DNA of 5,742 nucleotides from DATCMA01 sp036563645 (GCA_036563645.1 DATCMA010000053.1:1-5742); one strand, 5' to 3'; numbered from the stretch's first letter, positions 1 to 5,742 are shown. Numbers and translations: made by a program. The notes: a model not told the origin generated them from the letters alone.

Positions 1-13
1 GATCAAGCACGAG

Positions 14-224
14 GGATCACCCCCGCATGCGCGGGGAGCACCCGACCCGCTGTGGCGCGCGGATCCTGTCGTTGGGATCACCCCCGCATGCGCGGGGAGC
101 ACCGTGTCATCCGTGTCGCGCCGGTCTACAAAATCGGATCACCCCCGCATGCGCGGGGAGCACTCGGCGCGCCGGGCGCGCTCAGCCGGGGGCAGCGGAT
201 CACCCCCGCATGCGCGGGGAGCAC
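14..224 (-). CRISPR. Type I-E CRISPR array, leader-proximal end (4 repeats, 3 spacers)
   Basis: Four identical 28-bp repeats lie at 14-41, 75-102, 136-163 and 197-224, separated by three unrelated 33-bp spacers (42-74, 103-135, 164-196), giving an exact 61-bp period. Each repeat contains a perfect hairpin, CCCCGC-ATGC-GCGGGG on the plus strand. Read on the minus strand the repeat begins GTGCTCCCCGC and ends GGTGATCC, the usual actinobacterial type I-E form, so transcription runs leftward and the leader is on the right. The repeat and spacer lengths also fit type I-E, in which Cas6e cuts at the repeat hairpin to make crRNAs for Cascade. Positions 1-13 are probably the end of a further spacer, so the array likely continues past the left edge. 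The repeats show no decay, which suits the young, leader-proximal end. No cas gene is in the window, and the spacer targets cannot be known without a search. Confidence 0.97.
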
Positions 225-290
225 ACTTCTTCACCAGGCAATTTATAGATCAACTTCCGCAATTTTCATCACTTCGCTGCACGACCACCA
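225..290 (-). promoter_or_regulatory. CRISPR leader (AT-rich) with possible -10 element
   Basis: The sequence directly to the right of the last repeat is markedly AT-rich: about 37% GC over 225-270 by my count, against a strongly GC-rich surrounding. It abuts the repeat on the side expected for a leader, given the minus-strand orientation of the repeats. On the minus strand a TATAAA at 247-242 could be a -10 box, placing a start about 10 nt before the first repeat. I see no good -35 hexamer at the matching distance, so the promoter call is tentative. Leaders of this kind drive pre-crRNA transcription and mark the site of new spacer insertion. The outer boundary is a guess. Confidence 0.6.
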
Positions 291-439
291 TCGACGCCAA
301 CCCTACCGACACCGCTCAGTATCCGGGATTCAACCGACAGGTAGCCATTGCCAAACTCGTCTCTTCGCGGCCACAGCTCCGCGCTTCACTCCATAAGCCT
401 CCATCGAGCCTCTGCTCGGTGAGCTGCCCACGCACGGCC
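291..439. other. Intergenic stretch, no gene seen
   Basis: This is the middle of the roughly 300-bp gap between the CRISPR array and the stop codon of the debranching-type gene. I see no open frame with a plausible start and ribosome site, no tRNA fold and no cas remnant. Base composition is intermediate between the AT-rich leader and the GC-rich genes. Confidence 0.5.
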
Positions 440-494
440 CCGACCTCGTCGGCTAGCCCCGCGACGACCGGCGTCGCAGCTCACCGCCGGTGAG
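440..494 (-). terminator. Hairpin cluster downstream of the debranching-type gene, possible terminator
   Basis: Three perfect inverted repeats occur in tandem shortly after the debranching-type stop codon in the minus direction: CTCACC-GCC-GGTGAG at 480-494, GCGACG-ACCGG-CGTCGC at 461-477 and CCGAC-CTC-GTCGG at 440-452. The nearest begins about 31 nt past the stop. There is no U-tract, which is common for GC-rich actinobacterial terminators. They could end the operon transcript before it enters the CRISPR leader. This is inferred from position and structure only; short GC hairpins also arise by chance in such DNA. Confidence 0.35.
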
Positions 495-525
495 GCACCT
501 AGAGTCGTGTGTGGACCTACGCGGA

Positions 526-2622
526 CTAGACGATCGGCCGGGGCGCGCCGTGTACCTGGTGCAACGGTGGACGCCCGATGTCGACGCGCTCCCGGGCGAA
601 GGCGTCTACCCGCCCCCACCGGCCTGGGATGTCGAGGATGCCCACCCGGCCCATGCCGACCGGCAGCGCCGGATCGACGACGAGATGGTCGCCCTGCGGC
701 TCCAGCCCCAGCATCGTGCGCAGCAGCAGCAACGGCGTGCCGGTGGACCACGCCTGCGGGCTACACGCTGTCGGATACCGCACGGGATACTTCGTGACTC
801 CCCGGTCGTAGCCGGCGAAAGCCTCCGGAAGGCGCCCGCCGAAGTACTCCGCCGCGTCCAACAGCCCTTCGGCGATGCAGCCGGCTTCGGCGCGGAAGCC
901 GTAGCGGCGCAACCCCCAGGCGATGAACGAGTTGTCGAACGGCCACACCGTGCCCACGTGGTAGCCGATGGGGTTGTAGCGCCCCTCCCCGACCGCCATC
1001 GTCCGCACGCCCCAGCCGGAGAAGAGCCGCGGCCCCAGCAGGTGATCGGCGATGGCGCGCGCCCGGTCTTCCCGGACGATGCCGCTCCACAACAGATGTC
1101 CAATGTTGGATGTCAACGAGTCGACCGGATTGCCGTCGACATCCAACGCCAACGCGTAGTACTGCCCGTCCTCGATCCAGAAGTCCCGGTTGAAACGTTC
1201 CTTAAGGTCGGCCGCTTCCCGCTCAAGCCGATCAGCCAACACCGGGTCGTTCCAGAACTCGCGTGCCAACCGCGCACCGCGCATCTTCGCGTCGTACGCG
1301 TAGCCCTGTAGCTCGCAGGTCGCGCGGGGCAACGGCGGAATGCGCCCGTCCCGGTAGGCGATGGAGTCCCACGAGTCCTTCCAACACTGGTTTTCGAGAC
1401 CGACCTTTTCGTTGCGCCGCTGGTACCAGACGTAGCCGTTGCCCATCAGGTCGCCGTACTCGTCAATCCACGCCAACGCCCGCCGCGCCTCGGGCTCCAG
1501 CTCCTCGACCATCTGGCGATCCCCGGTCCACCGCTCGTACTCGTCGAGCAGGATGACGTAGAGCATGGTGGCGTCGGCGCTGCCGTAGTACGGCGAATGC
1601 GGCTGCTCTTCGAACGCGGCGGTCTCGCCGTACCGCAGCTCGTGCAGGATCTTCCCGGGTTCCTCGTCGCGGAAGTCATCCAGCTTGGTGCCTTGCAGCG
1701 TGCCAAGCAGCCGCAGCGTCGTCGCGGCCAACTCGGGGACGAACGGCAACACCTGCAAGCTGGTGAAGATGCTGTCCCGGCCGAAGATGGTCATGAACCA
1801 TGGCAGACCCGCCGCGGGAATCGCGTGTCCACTGTGGGTAATGGGTGTGTAGCGAAGCGCGGCGAGGTCCACGAGGCTCCGCCGGTACGTGGTCTGCAGG
1901 GCCTTGTTGTCGGTCTCCAACCGCGGCGCCTTCGCGAGCCACTGGTCCAGGTCTTCCTTGAGCTCCCGCCGGGCGGTGCCGACCGACCGGCCGGGAAGGC
2001 TGACCGTCGGATCACCCCCGGGGATGCCGTAGGCCAGCGCCTGGACGTGGAAGTTCGTCGACCACTGCTGCTGTGGCTCGATTCGGACGGTGAAGGTGAA
2101 CCCGTTCTCGTCGACCTGGGCGGGTTGCGAAGAGGTGATCAACGTCTCGCGGCGGAACGCCTGCCGCTCGTACCCCAGGCGGAGGGTGCCGTCCTCCACG
2201 CTGACGTACGTGCGCCCCTTCTTCTGCTCGACGTTCTTGATTTCGAAGAGGTCAGCGAAGTCATTTCCGGCGTCCATTCGGATGGTCAGCTCCAGGGGAG
2301 CGTCCGAATGGTTGTAGATCGTGAGCTGCTCGTCGAAGCTCGTCCCGATCATGCGTTGCCGGATCACCGACACCTTCGAGTCGACGTAGTGCGTCGGAGC
2401 GCCGGGCACGAGGAAGAAGCGCGTCTCGTAGTACTGCACGTCGTCAACGGAGAGCGGGTGGAGCGGCTCTCCGTTGATGCGCAGCTGCCATTTGGACAGG
2501 AATCGGGTGTCGTACGAGAAGAACCCGGTCGGCAACGACGGATCGGCATCGATGTCGCCGGTGTCGCGGCTGACGACGAAGGTATTGCCATCGAGAATCC
2601 GAACGAGGTTTTCATCAGTCAC
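526..2622 (-). CDS. Glycogen debranching N-terminal domain / amylo-alpha-1,6-glucosidase-type protein
   Basis: The protein has 698 residues, a usual length for this actinobacterial family. Residues about 8-200 resemble the beta-rich GDE_N_bis domain (RILDGNTFVVS, FFSYDTRFLSKW). Residues about 240-665 form an (alpha/alpha)6-type glucosidase domain with GLPWFMTIFGRDS (272-284), WKDSWDS (414-420), LPEAFAGY (598-605), GTVWPFDNSF (557-566) and SPQAWSTGTP (621-630). By analogy with other (alpha/alpha)6 glucosidases the catalytic acids are probably among D283, D416, D419 and E600; this is inference. The likely role is cytoplasmic hydrolysis of alpha-1,6 or related glucan linkages, although substrates of this subfamily are poorly defined. 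There is no signal peptide. The GTG start at 2622-2620 overlaps the stop of the SCP2 gene by 8 bp, with only a weak GGGGAC-like ribosome site, suggesting translational coupling. An ATG at 2615 is out of frame. The gene looks intact. Confidence 0.9.
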   Translation of the reverse strand: MTDENLVRILDGNTFVVSRDTGDIDADPSLPTGFFSYDTRFLSKWQLRINGEPLHPLSVDDVQYYETRFFLVPGAPTHYVDSKVSVIRQRMIGTSFDEQLTIYNHSDAPLELTIRMDAGNDFADLFEIKNVEQKKGRTYVSVEDGTLRLGYERQAFRRETLITSSQPAQVDENGFTFTVRIEPQQQWSTNFHVQALAYGIPGGDPTVSLPGRSVGTARRELKEDLDQWLAKAPRLETDNKALQTTYRRSLVDLAALRYTPITHSGHAIPAAGLPWFMTIFGRDSIFTSLQVLPFVPELAATTLRLLGTLQGTKLDDFRDEEPGKILHELRYGETAAFEEQPHSPYYGSADATMLYVILLDEYERWTGDRQMVEELEPEARRALAWIDEYGDLMGNGYVWYQRRNEKVGLENQCWKDSWDSIAYRDGRIPPLPRATCELQGYAYDAKMRGARLAREFWNDPVLADRLEREAADLKERFNRDFWIEDGQYYALALDVDGNPVDSLTSNIGHLLWSGIVREDRARAIADHLLGPRLFSGWGVRTMAVGEGRYNPIGYHVGTVWPFDNSFIAWGLRRYGFRAEAGCIAEGLLDAAEYFGGRLPEAFAGYDRGVTKYPVRYPTACSPQAWSTGTPLLLLRTMLGLEPQGDHLVVDPALPVGMGRVGILDIPGRWGRVDAFARERVDIGRPPLHQVHGAPRPIV

Positions 2623-2992
2623 GACGCCACCGTCCCCGAGTCGCTGGTCGCGGATGCCGCGCGTGAGCCGGCCCGGGCAGCAACCGACCGAACAGCATCA
2701 GCAAGCGGGGATTCCCCTCCACCGTGATCTCATTTCGGAGCAGCGCGGTAAAGGGGTTCTCCTCGCCCGTGGCCAGCCTGTCGAAGAAGTCATGATCGGC
2801 GTGAACCACGCATTCCGCGGGCTGCGCGCTCTGGGTTACCACGACATCGCCCTTATTAATCACGAGGTGCCAGTGCTCGACCTCGTGGCCGTTCTCCAGG
2901 TCGAACCGCAGGCTGCTACTCACCTTCTCCAGCAAGTTCTCGTAGCCGCGTCTGCCGATGCTGGTGAACAGTTCGGTGGTCGGACTCGTCAT
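2615..2992 (-). CDS. SCP2 sterol-binding domain protein
   Basis: This is a 125-residue protein consisting almost wholly of one SCP2-like domain (residues about 5-107). Its C-terminal half, including GEENPFTALLRNEITVEGNP (76-95) followed by RLLMLFGRLLP, matches the family pattern of a short helix, the strand-turn GxITVEG element and the closing helix. Such domains have a hydrophobic pocket for lipids or other apolar ligands; the ligand here is unknown. No signal peptide or membrane segment is seen, so it is probably cytoplasmic. The ATG at 2992 is chosen because AAGGAG lies 5 nt upstream; a longer open frame to 3238 has no homology-like content. The last 15 residues are Arg-rich and lie outside the domain. 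It is the first gene of an operon with the debranching-type gene, overlapping it by 8 bp. Confidence 0.88.
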   Translation of the reverse strand: MTSPTTELFTSIGRRGYENLLEKVSSSLRFDLENGHEVEHWHLVINKGDVVVTQSAQPAECVVHADHDFFDRLATGEENPFTALLRNEITVEGNPRLLMLFGRLLPGPAHARHPRPATRGRWRRD

Positions 2993-2997
2993 CGCGT

Positions 2998-3003
2998 CTC
3001 CTT
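2998..3003 (-). promoter_or_regulatory. Ribosome binding site of the SCP2 gene
   Basis: The minus strand reads AAGGAG, then ACGCG, then ATG. This strong Shine-Dalgarno match with 5-nt spacing decides the start at 2992 over the upstream in-frame codons of the longer open frame. Confidence 0.85.
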
Positions 3004-3021
3004 CCGCCGCCACCGGAGCGT

Positions 3022-3074
3022 GACCACCGAGTGGGTGGTCGAGCATCACCCAGGACGGGTGATCTGCCCAGATC
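3022..3074. promoter_or_regulatory. Packed inverted repeats in the divergent promoter region, possible operators
   Basis: Three perfect inverted repeats lie within 53 bp between the divergent SCP2 and DUF305 genes: GACCACC-gagtg-GGTGGTC (3022-3040), ATCACCC-aggac-GGGTGAT (3045-3063) and GATCTG-cc-CAGATC (3061-3074). The first two share the same 7-5-7 geometry, with centres 23 bp apart, about two helical turns. They also share an A(C/T)CACC half-site, though offset by one base. They could be binding sites for a dimeric regulator, or hairpins in the SCP2 mRNA leader. No protein can be assigned. Confidence 0.4.
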
Positions 3075-3091
3075 CGCGGCCCGAGGCACCG

Positions 3092-3120
3092 CCGGTCGCT
3101 ACGATCGCTGGCGAGACCGG
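3092..3120 (+). promoter_or_regulatory. Possible -10 box for the DUF305 gene inside an inverted repeat
   Basis: TACGAT at 3100-3105 fits the actinobacterial TANNNT -10 pattern and would leave a leader of roughly 80 nt before the ATG at 3193. It lies within an inverted repeat, CCGGTC (3092-3097) and GACCGG (3115-3120). No recognisable -35 hexamer is found 16-18 bp upstream, so this is a weak call. Confidence 0.2.
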
Positions 3121-3178
3121 GGCAGGTCGTCTCCCTCACCAGCCTCGCCGCCCCACCGAGCTGTCCCGATGAGCACGC

Positions 3179-3186
3179 GGGAGGAG
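3179..3186 (+). promoter_or_regulatory. Ribosome binding site of the DUF305 gene
   Basis: GGGAGGAG stands 6 nt before the ATG at 3193. The upstream in-frame ATG codons at 3169 and 3031 have no comparable site, so this motif decides the start. Confidence 0.8.
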
Positions 3187-3192
3187 CGGCAG

Positions 3193-3999
3193 ATGGCGCG
3201 CGAGACGGCACGTACCGGGCGCCTGCGGGATCGGGCACACGGCTACCGACCGATCGCCGCGACCGTGGCCGCGGCGATGGCTCTGGGGCTCGGGGCGGGG
3301 TGCACGGACAGCGCTTCGCGCCGCTACCCCGGAACTGGCCCAGGGGTCGTCCTCCGCCCGAATGAGGACCCCGTCGAGCCCCACAACGACGCGGACGTGG
3401 CCTTCGTCCGCGCGATGATCACGTATCACGAGCGCACCCTGGAGCTGGCGCGGGTAGGCGAAGCACGGGCACAACGGCCGGAGCTTCGGGAGATCGCCCA
3501 GCGGCTTCGCCTGGTCCAGGAAGCGGAGGTCCAGCAGCTCACCGAGTGGCTGGACGAGTGGACCGGCAGCACACCGTCCCCCTCGCCGTCCCCGTCGACC
3601 TCGCCTGACCTGTTCGCCACCCCGCTCGGCTTCCCGCCCATCGAGCTGCCACCGCTCACCGTCGCGCCACCGCCAAACGAGCCCTCCCCGCCGACGGACG
3701 CGCCCTCCCCGGAGGCGAGTTCGCCCTCCCCGAGCCCGTCGCCCCGCGCCCGCGGCGCGACACCGCGCCCCCGCGGCTCCGCGGGCGCGATACCGACACT
3801 CGCCGAGCTTCAGGAGGCCCCCGCGGACCAGTTTGACCAGCTCTACATCGACGCGGTGCTCGCCCACTGTGAGGAGGCGCTTCGCATCGCCGAGACCGAG
3901 CAGCGCCAGGGCAAGCACGAGGGTGCCCGGGAGCTCGCGACGCGCATCATCCAGGCGCAGCGGGAGGAAATCAAACTGCTTCGCGAGCTTCGCAAGTAG
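3193..3999 (+). CDS. DUF305-family predicted lipoprotein with Pro/Ser-rich insert
   Basis: The 268-residue product has a basic N-terminus, a hydrophobic stretch (about 20-34) and a lipobox-like LGAGC ending at Cys37, so it is probably exported and lipid-anchored; Gly at -3 is atypical. Two helical half-repeats typical of DUF305, a ferritin-like family, follow: residues 62-123 (HNDADVAFVRAMITYHERTL ... QLTEWL) and 205-268 (FDQLYIDAVLAHCEEALRIA ... REEIKLL). Some DUF305 members, such as cyanobacterial CopM, bind copper through His and Met. Here the usual HH pair in each half is changed to YH (78-79) and HC (225-226), and a second-half Met is Val222. The linker, usually short and often Met-rich, is replaced by about 75 residues rich in Pro and Ser (125-200). 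Metal binding is therefore doubtful. The gene is transcribed alone, divergent from the SCP2 operon and convergent with the glutamate dehydrogenase gene. Confidence 0.8.
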   Translation: MARETARTGRLRDRAHGYRPIAATVAAAMALGLGAGCTDSASRRYPGTGPGVVLRPNEDPVEPHNDADVAFVRAMITYHERTLELARVGEARAQRPELREIAQRLRLVQEAEVQQLTEWLDEWTGSTPSPSPSPSTSPDLFATPLGFPPIELPPLTVAPPPNEPSPPTDAPSPEASSPSPSPSPRARGATPRPRGSAGAIPTLAELQEAPADQFDQLYIDAVLAHCEEALRIAETEQRQGKHEGARELATRIIQAQREEIKLLRELRK

Positions 4000-4056
4000 A
4001 CGGTTACCTGGCGGACCACGACGGAGCGACCACACCACGCCATCGAGACCAGCCGC

Positions 4057-4149
4057 CACCCGGTACTCAGCCGAGGGTCGGCAGCGGATGTGACACCACC
4101 GGGTGACGGCAGGCTTCCTGCCTACCGCACGCTGTCCCCTATGGACAGC
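4057..4149. terminator. Hairpin-rich convergent intergenic region, possible bidirectional terminator
   Basis: Between the two convergent stop codons lie four inverted repeats. CACCCGGT (4057-4064) pairs with ACCGGGTG (4098-4105) and encloses GCCGA-GGG-TCGGC (4070-4082). Next come GGCAGG-CTT-CCTGCC (4108-4122) and GCTGTCC-cctat-GGACAGC (4131-4149). The last, a 7-bp stem ending 8 nt from the glutamate dehydrogenase stop, is the best terminator candidate for the minus gene; any of them could serve the plus gene. No T-tract follows on either strand. Confidence 0.5.
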
Positions 4150-4157
4150 CTGGGTAG

Positions 4158-5742
4158 CTAACTGGCCGCGGAGGTCCGGACCAGGGTGCGGATCTGCCGC
4201 AGCAACACCGACAGCGCGGCGAGGTCACCGCGGGAGTCGTCGAACTCCGCCATCGCGCGCCGCGTCCGGGCGATCGCGGCGTCGTTGGCCTGCTCCCACT
4301 GCGCCACCCGCTCCTCCGCCGGCAGGTCCTCGGGTGTCGAGCCGAGCACTTCGGCGGTGAGCGCCGCGAGCGCCGCGTAGAGGTCGTAGCGGAGCGCCAT
4401 GCGAGCCAGCGTCTGCCACCGGTCCTCCCGAGGCAGCAGCGAAATCTTGGACAGGAGCTCGTCGACTCGGAAGCGCTCGGAGAGGACGAAGTAGACCCCC
4501 GCGACCTCCTCCACGTCCCGCCCGGTCGCCGAAGCGGTCTCCACCACATCGAGCAAGCCAAAGCCGTACACCAGCCGGGTGGTGCGCACCGCCAGGTCGC
4601 GCGGCACTCCCCGCTCCACGAGCTTCTCGGTGTAGGCGTGCACCGCCGCCCGCTCGCTGCCCTGGAAACGCTCATCCAAATTGGGCAGGAGCCGGGAGAC
4701 GCCCGGCCGGAGCCGTGCGATCTCCCCGGGCACGTCCAGCGGCGACCGGCGGTTGGCGACCAACCACCGCACCGCCCGGTCGAGCAGTCGCCTGATCTCC
4801 AGGTAGACCGTGGTCTGCGCCTGCGTCGAAACGCGGTTGTCCAACGCCTCGACCGCGGCCCACAGGTCGGTGAGCCCGAAGACCTCGCGCACCACGACGT
4901 ACGCGCGGATGACGTCGGCCGCGGAGGCGCCCGTCTCCTCGACCGCGCGGTACACGAAGGTGATGCCGCCCCGGTTGACCACCTCGTTGACCAGGACGGT
5001 GGTGATGATCTCGCGGCGCAGCCGGTGCCCGGTCATCCACTCCGCGTACCGCTCCCGCAGCGGCGTGGGGAAGTAGTTGACCAGGACCGACCGCGTCCAC
5101 TCCTCGTCGGGCAGGGCGTCGTCGCGGATCTCTCGGGCCAGGGAGTTCTTGGTGTACGCCATGAGCACCGCGAACTCCGGCGCGGTCAGCCCGCCCTGAC
5201 CCGCCTCGACCCGTGCGGTGAGCTCCTCGTCGGTGGGCAGTCCTTCCAGCGCGCGGTCGAGCTGTCCGGAGCGCTCCAGGTCGTGGATCATCCGCCGGTG
5301 CACCGGCAGCAGCGACTCCGACTGCACCGTCGCCAGGCCCAGCGCACGCGCCTGCTCGTAGTTGTCCCGCAACACCAGCTCGGCGACCTCGTCGGTCATC
5401 TCGGCGAGCAGGGCGTTGCGCTCCTCGCGGGTCAGCGCACCCGCCGCCACGACCGAATCGAGCAGGATCTTGATGTTGACCTCGTGGTCGGAGGAGTCCA
5501 CCCCCGCAGAGTTGTCGATGAAATCCGTATTGATCAATCCACCGCGCAGGGCGTACTCGATCCGGCCCCGCTGGGTGAAGCCCAGGTTGCCGCCCTCACC
5601 GACCACCTTGGCCCGCACCTGCCGCCCATCGACGCGCACCGCGTCGTTGGACCGGTCCCCTACCTCCGCGTGGGACTCGCTCGACGCCTTGACGTAGGTG
5701 CCGATGCCGCCGTTCCACAGCAGGTCCACCGGGGCGCACAAG
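4158..5742 (-). CDS. NAD-specific glutamate dehydrogenase, large type (C-terminal part, gene cut at window edge)
   Basis: About 527 residues are visible; family members are around 1,600 residues, so roughly the last third is present and the start lies beyond the right edge. The first visible residues (VDLLWNGGIGTYVKAS, VVGEGGNLG, then NTDFIDNSAGVDSSDHEVN and IKILL) are hallmark conserved blocks of the Bac_GDH catalytic domain. The rest (from about residue 100) is the helical C-terminal region, with PEFAVLMAYTKNSLAREI, YFPTPLRERY, VNEVVNRGGITFVYR and RWQTLARMALRYDL. The enzyme oxidatively deaminates glutamate to 2-oxoglutarate and ammonia with NAD+ in the cytoplasm. In mycobacteria the homologue is held inactive by GarA; whether that applies here cannot be seen. 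The codon at 5741 is an internal TTG, not a start. The stop is TAG at 4160-4158. From memory, relatives often have Cys in the GVDCSDHEVN block where Ser is found here. Confidence 0.96.
   Translation of the reverse strand, partial: LCAPVDLLWNGGIGTYVKASSESHAEVGDRSNDAVRVDGRQVRAKVVGEGGNLGFTQRGRIEYALRGGLINTDFIDNSAGVDSSDHEVNIKILLDSVVAAGALTREERNALLAEMTDEVAELVLRDNYEQARALGLATVQSESLLPVHRRMIHDLERSGQLDRALEGLPTDEELTARVEAGQGGLTAPEFAVLMAYTKNSLAREIRDDALPDEEWTRSVLVNYFPTPLRERYAEWMTGHRLRREIITTVLVNEVVNRGGITFVYRAVEETGASAADVIRAYVVVREVFGLTDLWAAVEALDNRVSTQAQTTVYLEIRRLLDRAVRWLVANRRSPLDVPGEIARLRPGVSRLLPNLDERFQGSERAAVHAYTEKLVERGVPRDLAVRTTRLVYGFGLLDVVETASATGRDVEEVAGVYFVLSERFRVDELLSKISLLPREDRWQTLARMALRYDLYAALAALTAEVLGSTPEDLPAEERVAQWEQANDAAIARTRRAMAEFDDSRGDLAALSVLLRQIRTLVRTSAAS

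Noticed and set aside
325..345. T-loop-like GGTTGAATCCC on the minus strand, possible tRNA or attachment site
   Set aside because: No acceptor stem, anticodon arm or D arm can be folded around it, and no matching repeat or integrase gene is in the window.
27..493. Plus-strand open frames across the CRISPR array giving peptides such as DHPRMRGEH, SPPHARGA and ITPACAGST
   Set aside because: These are the three translated frames of the repeat itself, a well-known annotation artefact of type I-E arrays; there is no ribosome site and the spacers are unrelated.
490..1311. 273-residue plus-strand open frame
   Set aside because: It is antisense to the debranching-type gene, with no recognisable domain; such long shadows are expected in GC-rich codon-biased genes.
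1597..2727. 376-residue plus-strand open frame
   Set aside because: It lies antisense to the debranching-type gene and the end of the SCP2 gene, both of which have clear family motifs; the composition is typical of a shadow frame.
2474..3172. 232-residue plus-strand open frame covering the SCP2 gene
   Set aside because: It is antisense to a clear SCP2 domain and runs through the divergent promoter region; no homology-like motif is seen.
3031..3192. Upstream starts of the DUF305 protein at 3031 or 3169
   Set aside because: They have no ribosome site and would place a long tail before the signal peptide; GGGAGGAG precedes the ATG at 3193 at good spacing.
2993..3238. N-terminal extension of the SCP2 protein to 3238
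   Set aside because: The added 82 residues are unstructured and Arg/Pro/Ala-rich, run through the palindromes and across the DUF305 start, and the strong AAGGAG sits before the ATG at 2992.
3136..4059. 307-residue minus-strand open frame
   Set aside because: It is antisense to the DUF305 gene; it is Arg/Gly-rich low complexity derived from the complement of the Pro/Ser-rich region, with no ribosome site.

Overview
The window is GC-rich DNA whose genes strongly prefer G or C at third codon positions. This, together with a large NAD-dependent glutamate dehydrogenase, an SCP2-domain protein next to a bacterial glycogen-debranching-type enzyme, and a type I-E CRISPR repeat of the kind common in high-GC Gram-positives, points to an actinobacterium. 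The genus cannot be fixed from this sequence.

Layout from left to right. Positions 14-224 hold the leader-proximal end of a type I-E CRISPR array: four identical 28-bp repeats and three 33-bp spacers, with the array probably continuing past the left edge. The repeat orientation and an AT-rich leader-like block at about 225-290 show that it is transcribed leftward (minus strand). No cas gene is visible. Positions 290-525 carry no gene, but contain three small perfect hairpins (440-452, 461-477, 480-494) just downstream of the next operon. Positions 526-2992 (minus strand) form a two-gene operon: a 125-residue SCP2 sterol-binding-domain protein, then a 698-residue GDE_N_bis/amylo-alpha-1,6-glucosidase-type protein whose GTG start overlaps the SCP2 stop by 8 bp. 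Positions 2993-3192 are a divergent promoter region containing three closely packed perfect inverted repeats. Positions 3193-3999 (plus strand) encode a predicted exported lipoprotein of the DUF305 family, with a long Pro/Ser-rich insert and altered metal-binding motifs. Positions 4000-4157 are a convergent intergenic region with several hairpins. Positions 4158-5742 (minus strand) are the C-terminal third of a large NAD-specific glutamate dehydrogenase whose gene runs off the right edge.

The debranching-type enzyme and glutamate dehydrogenase are ordinary central-metabolism functions (glucan turnover, glutamate catabolism). The SCP2 gene is tightly coupled to the debranching-type gene, so the two products probably work together or are needed together. 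The CRISPR array seems to sit by chance downstream of this operon, in the same transcriptional direction. I found no convincing undescribed system. The best leads are the degenerate DUF305 lipoprotein, the packed palindromes in the divergent promoter, the SCP2/debranching coupling, and the cas-less leader end of the array.
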